Assembly: GCA_964393325.1 (NCBI GenBank)
Contig: CAYMTE010000011.1
Span: 1 to 32,265 of the forward strand
Reading direction: 5' to 3'
Length of the DNA: 32,265 nt
Source of the DNA: JBAZWV01 sp964393325
GTDB lineage: Bacteria; Patescibacteriota; Patescibacteriia; 2-12-FULL-60-25
The position numbers and the translations under genes are program-made. The notes beneath the pieces are model-generated. The model was not told the origin of the DNA, searched no databases, and worked only from the letters and a program-made list of their open reading frames with translations. Positions 26,221 through 32,265 of the stretch are shown here, piece after piece; position 1 is the first letter of the stretch, and each line of letters opens with the position of its first letter.

Positions 26221-26985
26221 TTAAAAGCCGGTGGATGGCGTTGGATATTTACTCGGATCCGTAATGCCCGTTTCTGTTTCTACTTTTGTTTTCGCTGATT
26301 GAACAACGGCCGCGTCATACAACTCCAGAAGCTGCGCATCGGTAAGTTTTTGAACAAGCGCCGTGTCAACCTGACCGCTCTCGAGAAGCACGCGACGGAT
26401 TTCGGCAGGATCACGCACGAGCCCCTGTTCAACATCCGTTGACGTCGAGCCCGTTTCTGAAGCAATGGAAGCCTTACTTGCATTCACACCGCGCTGAAAG
26501 GATGCGAACAACTCATCACCCGAAGAAGGTGTTTTTGAAAATAAAAATGGCGTACTCGTTGCGAGACCGGAAACATCAATGAGACCGCTTGCACACGTTT
26601 CCCCTTCGGCACAATTCGGATTCTGCGAAAGCGCGAGCTCCACATTATCCGGGGCACCATCTCCATCCGTATCTCGCAAATAGGGAGACGTTTGGAAGAC
26701 GTTCTGCTCGTCATAATCTGAAAGGCCGTCTCCGTCCGTATCCCGTCGACGAGCCTCCTCGCTCTCACGCTGGCCTGGATTAATCGCATCCAGAGTACGT
26801 TTCGCGGATTCCAACTTCTCTCGTGAGATCGTAAACGGATCTCGAATCGAGGCGCTCAGTCGTTCGACCGAAAGTGTCAATGCAATGAGACCACATACAG
26901 CAAGAATCCCCGCAGAGATTTTTTGCTCTCTCGCGAGGCCCCTCCAACGTGCAATCACACCATTAAATAACGCCATGTTGTCCAT
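26221..26985 (-). CDS. Membrane-anchored protein with thrombospondin type 3 (calcium-binding) repeats
   Basis: About 254 residues from the ATG at 26985; the ATG at 26976 is also possible. A longer in-frame start at 27045 is rejected because it lies inside the hsp20 terminator and upstream of the -10 at 27001-27006. Counting from 26976: a short cytoplasmic N-terminus, one transmembrane helix (about 20-37), an amphipathic region, then two TSP3-type calcium loops, DTDGDGLSDYDE (79-90) and DTDGDGAPDNVE (102-113). A short C-N-C-type Cys pair (122, 128) follows, then a low-complexity Ser/Thr-rich part and a helical C-terminus. The topology puts the calcium-binding part outside. It is 11 nt upstream of the giant gene, so the two proteins are likely made together and may interact. 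Confidence 0.82.
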   Translation of the reverse strand: MDNMALFNGVIARWRGLAREQKISAGILAVCGLIALTLSVERLSASIRDPFTISREKLESAKRTLDAINPGQRESEEARRRDTDGDGLSDYDEQNVFQTSPYLRDTDGDGAPDNVELALSQNPNCAEGETCASGLIDVSGLATSTPFLFSKTPSSGDELFASFQRGVNASKASIASETGSTSTDVEQGLVRDPAEIRRVLLESGQVDTALVQKLTDAQLLELYDAAVVQSAKTKVETETGITDPSKYPTPSTGF

Positions 26986-27000
26986 AGGATGGACCCAATA

Positions 27001-27009
27001 AGTATACCA
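27001..27009 (-). promoter_or_regulatory. Extended -10 promoter of the TSP3/giant-protein operon
   Basis: The minus strand reads TGGTATACT, an extended -10 (TATACT at 27001-27006), just after the hsp20 terminator. No convincing -35 is seen. The leader would be about 10-20 nt. As the only promoter seen for this operon, it would drive an 11-kb transcript. Confidence 0.5.
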
Positions 27010-27010
27010 C

Positions 27011-27046
27011 ACAGAAAAAAGAAAATGCCGCGACGTTCGCGGCATT
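27011..27046 (-). terminator. Terminator of hsp20
   Basis: AATGCCGCG-ACGTT-CGCGGCATT (27024-27046) is followed on the minus strand by TTCTTTTTTCTG. It lies about 20 nt past the hsp20 stop. Confidence 0.9.
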
Positions 27047-27066
27047 CCTGGGGATGAATCCCCTTT

Positions 27067-27438
27067 TTACTCCTCCCAAGAAATTTTAAGCTTTTTTCCT
27101 CCTTCAACGACAGGAAATCGAATCTCGAGTACACCATTTTTCAAACTGGCTTTTGCACGATCGGAAGAGACTTCATTCGGCAATACAATCGATCTGCTAA
27201 ACGATCCCCAATAACATTCCTGATAGAACCAATCATCAGCCTTTTTCTCCTTCGTTTCTGAACGATTTCCGCGAATCGTCAATAAATCACCGTGCACGGA
27301 AATATCGAGATCCTTTGGCGCAACGCCTGCCGCAAGAGACCGCACAACTAGCTCATCTCCGTCACGAAACACATCAACAGAAAGCTGCGCTTCGTTCGAT
27401 GAATCAAACCAATTTTGAGAAGAGATGCTCTGCGACAT
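27067..27438 (-). CDS. Small heat-shock protein (Hsp20/alpha-crystallin family)
   Basis: A 123-residue ATP-independent chaperone that holds unfolding proteins. The alpha-crystallin domain fills residues 18-115, with the family motif A-x-L-K-N-G-V-L (97-104) and R-F-P beta strands. The N-terminal arm is short and the usual C-terminal I-x-I/V anchor is present as K-I-S. It begins 24 nt after the vanW-family gene, with a -10 exactly 6 nt before its ATG, so it may be made from a leaderless transcript. No CIRCE or other operator is seen. Confidence 0.93.
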   Translation of the reverse strand: MSQSISSQNWFDSSNEAQLSVDVFRDGDELVVRSLAAGVAPKDLDISVHGDLLTIRGNRSETKEKKADDWFYQECYWGSFSRSIVLPNEVSSDRAKASLKNGVLEIRFPVVEGGKKLKISWEE

Positions 27439-27444
27439 GCGGAT

Positions 27445-27453
27445 AGTATATCA
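27445..27453 (-). promoter_or_regulatory. Possible leaderless extended -10 promoter of hsp20
   Basis: The minus strand reads TGATATACT (TATACT at 27445-27450), followed by 6 nt and then the ATG at 27438. Transcription would start at the start codon itself. No -35 or Shine-Dalgarno site is seen. Confidence 0.5.
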
Positions 27454-27462
27454 CGCGTCGTC

Positions 27463-29346
27463 CTAGTTCACGGCACTTTCGATTGTCGAGGTATCCGGTG
27501 GCGTTGAAAGCTGCTCCACACCGATCAAGCACACGGCCTGCCAGGGACGATAATGACTCGTAAACACACTTTCGCTCGTCGTTCCGTCTGCGTAGGTCAC
27601 TTGATAGGTAAAATCCGCATCTGCACCATTATGCGCAACCTCCGTGCACTTCTTTTTGCCCGGCGGGAGATCCAAGGTCTCAACGAGCTTCATCGCAGGA
27701 GGTGAAACGATGTTATAGACCTTCGGTTTTAGATCGGCGACACGCGAAACCTCCGTTTGCCCCTTAAATAGCGTCTTTCGCCCATCTGAAGTCCCCCAAT
27801 ACTCAAAAATCATGTCATCCCCTTGGATATACGCGTTAATGAGAACGTAATGCCCCGTATCGTTCACGAACCGAAAATCCGGTGAGGGTTCATAAATCGT
27901 CGCGTCCGTTCCCGCCGGTTCATAATATCGAACGCGGTAGGAATGATTCCGCCGTTCCGTGATCTTAAGCCCAGAATCGAGCGCGGCGCGAAACGCCGTC
28001 GTCCCAACCTGGCAAAGCCCTCCGCCAAATTCCGGTTCCGTTTTATTCCCCTTGATGACGAGTTCCGGCAACCATCCATGTTCCCCATCAACCGGACCAA
28101 GCGTCTGCAACATGGAAAATTCTCCTCCCGGAGCGATCAATGTTCCGTTCACCTTTTCCGCCCCCTTCGCAATATTTTTCCGTCGATTCGCTGGCGAACC
28201 TGAAAAGTTTGATCGTCCGACGCCGATGATCTCTTTAATACCCAATTGATCCGGGTCTTCCCCAACAAGAGATCCTTGTACCGTTTGGATAATAAGCGGA
28301 AACGTTCGCTCTTGCGGCCAACGCGCCTCAACAGCCGCAAGTGTCGCCTCCGCATCAATATGCTTCCCTATCGTGCCCGCACGGAACGACACGATAGACC
28401 CGTCCTGAACGTCCAACTCGCCGTTCTTTGCCTCTTGCTCCAAGTCTGGCGCAAGAGAACGAATCGTCGTATGGAATGCGTCACGAGAAAGACGAATAAC
28501 CGTAGATCCGTTTTTCCGTTCCGGCTGGATCCATGTCGCGAGCGTAGATGTCGGAATAACAAACGTGCGTTGATCGAAGGTAAACGTAAGCAACGGGCGC
28601 TGCAGCACAGAGAGAACATCGTTTTCGAGAGGCTCCAAATCCGTTCGACGAACCATGGGCCTGCTCCGCTCTTCTTCCAGATCAATCGGAGCAAATGAAA
28701 GAGACTCCGCTTGGGCACGAAGCGTCTTCATCGCTTTTTCGACACGAAAACGAAAACCATCCTCTTCATTCACGATGCGAATCAATGGCGCCGTCCCCGT
28801 TGTCACGTGAATATCAAATGTCGCGTCCTTCGCTGGCGTGAGTTTTGTCGTAAATGCCGCCATTAATGTCCGCTCTACGCCCTGCTCATCAATCCGCACA
28901 TCCGGCGAAACACGAATCGGATGAAGTCGTGCACCAAGCTGAATAAGTGCATCTTGAACCGGACGAGACGATCTCCCGAGGCGAAATGCACGATCTAACG
29001 CACCGTCAACGTCGTATTGAATCAACTCACGAGAAACCGATCCATCGGCCGCAACCGCGGTCACATCGACATTCTTTTCTTCTCCACGAAAACGAAAACG
29101 GACACCGGCTGCGAGCGCAGCATCTACACGAGACTGTACCGTTTCACGAGCCTCCTCGATCCGGAGACCGTCCACTTGAACGCCCAAGACACGAATCCCC
29201 GGAAACATCCGATCCTCATACAAGCGCGCATAAGAAATCGCCCCTACAGTAGAGGCGAGTCCAAAAAAAGCAAGCACGCCAAGCGTCGCACCCGCCCAAA
29301 CCGCAAATGCACGGATGGTCGTCAGATCAACTTTCTTTCCGATCAT
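27463..29346 (-). CDS. VanW-family cell-wall protein with putative peptidoglycan-binding domain
   Basis: A 627-residue protein. One N-terminal transmembrane helix (about 14-38) leaves the rest outside. F-P-G-I-R-V-L-G-V-Q-V-D-G-L (48-61) opens a PG_binding_4-type region, repeated more loosely around 250-345. The VanW core lies at 373-515, with N-F-S-G-S-x-x-N-R-x-x-N-I (380-392), the P-G-G-E-F-S turn and GGGLCQVG (441-448). A beta-rich G5-like segment (575-600) closes the protein, with Cys567 and Cys606 able to form a disulfide. VanW proteins are common in CPR and Gram-positive genomes, linked to cell-wall or glycopeptide biology, but the reaction is not established. Its ATG overlaps the stop of the small upstream gene by 4 nt. 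Confidence 0.93.
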   Translation of the reverse strand: MIGKKVDLTTIRAFAVWAGATLGVLAFFGLASTVGAISYARLYEDRMFPGIRVLGVQVDGLRIEEARETVQSRVDAALAAGVRFRFRGEEKNVDVTAVAADGSVSRELIQYDVDGALDRAFRLGRSSRPVQDALIQLGARLHPIRVSPDVRIDEQGVERTLMAAFTTKLTPAKDATFDIHVTTGTAPLIRIVNEEDGFRFRVEKAMKTLRAQAESLSFAPIDLEEERSRPMVRRTDLEPLENDVLSVLQRPLLTFTFDQRTFVIPTSTLATWIQPERKNGSTVIRLSRDAFHTTIRSLAPDLEQEAKNGELDVQDGSIVSFRAGTIGKHIDAEATLAAVEARWPQERTFPLIIQTVQGSLVGEDPDQLGIKEIIGVGRSNFSGSPANRRKNIAKGAEKVNGTLIAPGGEFSMLQTLGPVDGEHGWLPELVIKGNKTEPEFGGGLCQVGTTAFRAALDSGLKITERRNHSYRVRYYEPAGTDATIYEPSPDFRFVNDTGHYVLINAYIQGDDMIFEYWGTSDGRKTLFKGQTEVSRVADLKPKVYNIVSPPAMKLVETLDLPPGKKKCTEVAHNGADADFTYQVTYADGTTSESVFTSHYRPWQAVCLIGVEQLSTPPDTSTIESAVN

Positions 29347-29555
29347 AGTCCAAGTATTTCATTCAATAGGTCTCTCGCCAAGATCTGCCGATCCTCCCCC
29401 TCCAACGCGACCATTCCCGCGATAATGCGAATTTCACTTCCAACCGTCGGCGTTCCCTGTATCGCAGACGACGGGAATCGCAATTGTTGGCCATCCTCAA
29501 AACGGATGACCGCCACGTCACCCTGCAACGATTCAATCGTTCCGCGAATCTGCAT
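29343..29555 (-). CDS. Small beta-barrel-like protein coupled to the VanW gene
   Basis: A 70-residue protein from the ATG at 29555. An alternative TTG start at 29576 touches the base of the hairpin described at 29578-29702 and is less likely. The sequence alternates strands (I-R-G-T-I-E-S-L, D-V-A-V-I-R-F-E-D-G-Q-Q-L-R-F-P, G-S-E-I-R-I-I-A), as in small SH3-like or DUF3006-like barrels, and ends in an amphipathic helix (A-R-D-L-L-N-E-I-L-G-L). It overlaps the vanW-family start by 4 nt (ATGA), which points to a linked role. No function can be assigned. Confidence 0.7.
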   Translation of the reverse strand: MQIRGTIESLQGDVAVIRFEDGQQLRFPSSAIQGTPTVGSEIRIIAGMVALEGEDRQILARDLLNEILGL

Positions 29556-29577
29556 GAAGATATTCCCAGTTACCAAA

Positions 29578-29757
29578 AATGAGGACTAAAGCAATCCGCA
29601 TCCAAGAAACTTTTTTGTAGGGGAGAGCGAGTCCGAAGACCTGCGGCGCCCTATGAAAAAGTCCCATGCTTGTCGTGGACGCGGATTGCTTTAAACCTCA
29701 TTGGATTCTGCAACCCGGCAATCTACAGTCTGAAACGTTCGATACCAACTAAGATGA
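29578..29757 (-). ncRNA. Candidate structured RNA with long rod-like hairpin
   Basis: The gene-free stretch 29556-29908 holds a minus-strand transcript start (promoter 29764-29792) and a long hairpin. The outer arms AATGAGG/CCTCATT (29578-29584, 29696-29702) are separated by a 2x2 loop from an 18-bp arm (29587-29604 with 29676-29693, one G·U). An asymmetric loop, an A/U stem (ACUUUUU/AAAAAGU), UAGGG/CCCUA, and an apical GUC-UUCG-GAC follow. The cUUCGg tetraloop (29631-29640) forms only on the minus strand, which favours RNA made in this direction. A short T run follows the closing stem. It could be a stand-alone RNA of about 125-180 nt or the 5' leader of the 29555 gene. It lacks the GGAA/AGCA signature of SRP RNA and any tmRNA tag frame. 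Confidence 0.6.
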
Positions 29758-29763
29758 CACGCG

Positions 29764-29792
29764 TTTATATCATGTCTCATTCGATCCGTCAA
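29764..29792 (-). promoter_or_regulatory. Strong promoter of the candidate RNA / VanW operon
   Basis: On the minus strand TTGACG (29787-29792), a 17-nt spacer and TATAAA (29764-29769), with TGA just before the -10 (extended -10). It is the best promoter on the minus strand in this window. Transcription would start near 29757. Confidence 0.8.
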
Positions 29793-29819
29793 GAATCGGA
29801 CCTACCTGAAATGAGGACC

Positions 29820-29845
29820 AAAAAACGGTCTTCCGAAAGGCCGTT
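29820..29845 (-). terminator. Terminator downstream of smc
   Basis: AACGGTCTT-CCGA-AAGGCCGTT (29824-29845, one mismatch) is followed on the minus strand by TTTTTTGG. It lies about 65 nt past the smc stop. Confidence 0.78.
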
Positions 29846-29861
29846 ATAAGGGACTATCCGA

Positions 29862-29890
29862 AAGATATCACCCATTTAAACCCGTGTCAA
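29862..29890 (-). promoter_or_regulatory. Promoter-like element between smc stop and its terminator
   Basis: On the minus strand TTGACA (29885-29890), a 17-nt spacer and TATCTT (29862-29867). Transcription would start near 29855, only about 10 nt before the hairpin at 29824-29845, so the product would be a very short RNA or an attenuated leader. Confidence 0.55.
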
Positions 29891-29908
29891 GGCCAAAAAA
29901 TGGCCACA

Positions 29909-32140
29909 TTATGCCTTTTTAGAGGCAACGAGCCCGGAAATATCCTCCAGCTTCACCGAAAGAAGTTGTGACACCCCATCATCCCCCATCGTCACCCCGT
30001 ACAGTACATGCGCTTGGCCCATCGTCGCGCGATTATGCGTCACAACGATAAACTGCGTCTTATCAGCAAGTGTCCCGAGAATTTCGGCAAACTTCCGAGA
30101 ATTCGACTCGTCGAGCGCTGCATCCACCTCATCCAATACAACAAACGGTGACGGATTCGTCGCCATGATCGCGCAAATCAAGGCAATCGAGGTCAACGCG
30201 CGCTCTCCTCCGGAAAGCAACGCAATCGACTTCAACCGCTTGCCCGGAGGAGTCGCTTGGATATCAATGCCGACGGGCCCTGCGAGCGGATCAGGCTCCG
30301 AAATGACGTTCCCCTCCTCGTCCGTCTCCGGTTCAGCCGCCACCTCAATAAGCTTTGCCTCTCCTCCGCTAAAGAGCTTCTTAAAATACGCTCCAAACTC
30401 TCGATTCAGCACGTGAAACGCCGTTTCTGCGCGTTCTTTGATCGTCGTATCGAGCTCCGCGATGATCGATTCAAGCGACCCCATTGCCTGCGTCAGATCC
30501 GTGGTCTGCGACGCAAGATCATCAAATCGTTTCTTCGTTTCTTCGTATTCCTTCAAGACTTCCGGATCAATGCCGCCGATCCAGTCGAGCTGCGAGCGCA
30601 ATTTCGTGAGACGCGGCTGGAGCGATTCAATCGTCGCCCCCTCAGGGGGTTTCGCAACATCAGCAAGCGTAGAAAGTTCCGCTTCAAGCGCAGGCGCCTG
30701 CGTCCGAATCTCGACAAGAAATGCGTCGCGCCGCGTTTCGATACGCGCGACATCAACCGCCATCGCCGAAACCCGGTGTTCCGCTTCTGTCGCCTCTCGT
30801 CGCGCCGCAGAAAGACGATGCTGCAACGCAAAGATATGCGCGCGTTTGGATTCCTCGTTCTTATTCCACTCATCGAGCTTCCGCTTATTCTCCTCGATCC
30901 GTGCATCAAGCGCATGCATCGCATCCATGAGACGGCGTGACTCTTCTTCAAACGCTGGGTCGGCTGGCGCAGCAGCCTCCGGTTCGGGCGCCGGGCGCTG
31001 CAATTTTCCAAGCAGCTCCGTATTCGCACTCCGGATCTCTTCTACCACCGCTTTCACCTTTCCGACATCCGGCGCATCGACGTCGAGGAGCGCCCACAAT
31101 TTCTCATGCTGTACCTTAAGCGAATCGATCGCTTCAATAATCTTCGAGAGTGGAAGTGGCGACCACGGCTTCTCCGCACGCACCTTCGCAACCTCGCGCG
31201 AAGCCTCCTGTTTCAACTGCTCCTCACGCAGTTTTGCACGCTCACTGCGCAGTGCATCCATCGCGTCTTGAATATCGCGGAATCCTTCGGATCGCGGCGT
31301 CGCACGCTCAAGCTCGGCAAGTTCCGTCTCAAGTTTCTCCGCTTCCGCTGCACGAGCCGAGGCCGCCTCACGCGCTTGCGTGTGCGCAACTTGCGCCGCC
31401 GTAAGACGCGTTGAAATCTCTTTCCACATGCCACCGTAGTAGGTGCGCTCGAGCTCTCGCAGTTCCTGCTCAATGCCATCTCGCTCTTGCAATCGTTTTG
31501 CCTGCCGTTCAAGCGACGAAAGACGCGGACCGATTTCACGCAGCAAGATCTCCGCTTGTTTCAAATTCTCTTTTGTCGCATCCAGCTTATTCACCGACTG
31601 CTGACGTTTCAACTGAAACGGACGGAGACCAGCCGCCTCATCAAAAAACTCTTTCCGTTCGCCGGGTGAGGCAACAAGCACTGCATCCACCATTCCTTGC
31701 CCGATCACGCTGTACGTTCGCTGACCGATTCCTGCCTGTGCAAGGAGCAAGGCGACGTCTGCAAGTCTCGCGCTTTGACGGTTCACCTCGTATTCCGATT
31801 GCCCGTCGCGATACAACCGACGTGTCACAACGACTTCGGCGAGATCGATATCCGGTCGATCATCATTCACGAGCGTCAAACTCACCTCCGCAAACCCCGC
31901 GCGGGACTTTTTTTCTGATCCCGAAAAGATCACATCCTCCGATTTCTTGCCGCGCAACAGCTTCATGCTCTGCTCTCCCATGACCCATCGAATGGAGTCA
32001 GCGATGTTGGATTTTCCCGATCCGTTCGGCCCAACGACCGCCGTCATCCCACGTCGACCTCCCCGGTCCGGAACGAATTCCAACACGGTTTTTTGCGCAA
32101 AGGTCTTGAAGCCTTGGAGCTCGAGACGACGAAGATACAT
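29909..32140 (-). CDS. smc: SMC-type chromosome segregation ATPase, shortened and hinge-less
   Basis: A 743-residue protein; bacterial SMC is usually 1150-1200. The head halves are complete: Walker A GPNGSGKS (37-44), the Q-loop region, signature LSGGE (642-646), Walker B VVLDE (667-671) and D-loop (675-680), plus the F-F-D-E-A-A-G-L element (165-172). Coiled coils run at about 175-320 and 398-575. Between them, where the roughly 150-residue hinge belongs, residues 322-398 form a short helical segment (K-P-W-S-P-L-P-L-S-K-I-I-E-A-I) and a Pro/Ala/Glu linker, with no hinge Gly motifs and no zinc-hook CxxC. The arms are about half the normal length. It could dimerise through the heads or the 325-380 helix. 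Smc, or a RecN/SbcC-like relative, is the closest assignment. Confidence 0.85.
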   Translation of the reverse strand: MYLRRLELQGFKTFAQKTVLEFVPDRGGRRGMTAVVGPNGSGKSNIADSIRWVMGEQSMKLLRGKKSEDVIFSGSEKKSRAGFAEVSLTLVNDDRPDIDLAEVVVTRRLYRDGQSEYEVNRQSARLADVALLLAQAGIGQRTYSVIGQGMVDAVLVASPGERKEFFDEAAGLRPFQLKRQQSVNKLDATKENLKQAEILLREIGPRLSSLERQAKRLQERDGIEQELRELERTYYGGMWKEISTRLTAAQVAHTQAREAASARAAEAEKLETELAELERATPRSEGFRDIQDAMDALRSERAKLREEQLKQEASREVAKVRAEKPWSPLPLSKIIEAIDSLKVQHEKLWALLDVDAPDVGKVKAVVEEIRSANTELLGKLQRPAPEPEAAAPADPAFEEESRRLMDAMHALDARIEENKRKLDEWNKNEESKRAHIFALQHRLSAARREATEAEHRVSAMAVDVARIETRRDAFLVEIRTQAPALEAELSTLADVAKPPEGATIESLQPRLTKLRSQLDWIGGIDPEVLKEYEETKKRFDDLASQTTDLTQAMGSLESIIAELDTTIKERAETAFHVLNREFGAYFKKLFSGGEAKLIEVAAEPETDEEGNVISEPDPLAGPVGIDIQATPPGKRLKSIALLSGGERALTSIALICAIMATNPSPFVVLDEVDAALDESNSRKFAEILGTLADKTQFIVVTHNRATMGQAHVLYGVTMGDDGVSQLLSVKLEDISGLVASKKA

Positions 32141-32209
32141 ATCGCAGCATAGCGTAGCGGAATCCCCTCACACTGTCATCCCCGAAAAAGCCGCACACGC
32201 GTGTTCAAT

Positions 32210-32264
32210 AAAAAAATCCGCTCAAGCGGCACGAATCCGAGTTGCGGATCGCGCGTCGAGCGGA
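32210..32264 (-). terminator. Terminator of a gene beyond the right edge
   Basis: On the minus strand TCCGCTC (32258-32264) pairs with GAGCGGA (32217-32223), followed by TTTTTTT. The roughly 34-nt loop can fold into an inner hairpin with ATCCG/CGGAT arms. It ends a minus-strand transcript entering from the right. No gene is seen in 32141-32265, and no convincing smc promoter. Confidence 0.7.
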
Positions 32265-32265
32265 A

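Noticed and set aside
29578..29702. SRP RNA or tmRNA as the identity of the long hairpin
   Set aside because: The apex is UUCG with no CAGG/AGCA symmetric loop and GGAA tetraloop, and there is no tag reading frame or T-arm near the 3' end.
29704..29755. tRNA-Tyr-like fragments (CAGACTGTAGAT, a GGGTT...AATCC arm and an AGTTGGTA element) on the minus strand
   Set aside because: No acceptor stem, a 4-nt loop in place of the 7-nt T loop, and a mispaired anticodon stem. Probably coincidence, though a decayed tRNA cannot be excluded.

Overview
The window reads as a stretch of a Candidate Phyla Radiation (Patescibacteria) chromosome. This rests on a 16S rRNA 5' end with CPR-like substitutions at standard primer and probe sites, a shortened SMC without a hinge, a VanW-family protein, a very large Cys-rich secreted protein, and family members common in such genomes. 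UGA is used as a normal stop (tsaC, the nucleotidyltransferase and PRC-barrel genes) and prfB is present, so this is not a UGA-recoded lineage. I cannot name the phylum more closely from the sequence alone.

Layout, left to right. Positions 1-532 are the 5' part of a 16S gene on the minus strand, with its leader and a strong promoter (737-765) insulated by two tandem terminators. A minus-strand lipoprotein (914-2038) and a plus-strand basic orphan (2222-3013) diverge from back-to-back sigma70 promoters. Next comes a compact minus-strand translation operon, prfB-tsaC-rsmA, then two small genes (a DUF4870-like membrane protein and an acidic disordered protein), then groS-groL under a CIRCE/HrcA-type operator. 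A minus-strand operon of PRC-barrel protein, nucleotidyltransferase and O-antigen ligase/polymerase-like protein follows, then nusA-yidC.

The region 13300-15230 holds two plus-strand accessory genes. One is a protein resembling a sigma54-activator AAA+ domain that has lost its nucleotide-binding residues. The other is a Cys-rich lipoprotein. Both have clear Shine-Dalgarno sites and terminators. The minus-strand block 15245-26985 encodes a 3654-residue secreted Cys-rich protein and, just upstream in the same operon, a membrane protein with calcium-binding thrombospondin-type-3 repeats. Then come a small heat-shock protein, a VanW-family cell-wall protein with a small upstream partner, a 350-base gene-free stretch that probably encodes a structured RNA, and a hinge-less SMC. 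The last 125 bases hold a terminator for a gene beyond the window.

Most core genes here lack a recognisable Shine-Dalgarno site, and two appear to be transcribed leaderless. The four accessory or lipoprotein genes have strong ones. The parts most worth follow-up are the giant surface protein with its C-x6-C-x2-[FY] repeat, the AAA+ pseudoenzyme, the candidate structured RNA at 29578-29757, and the mini-SMC.
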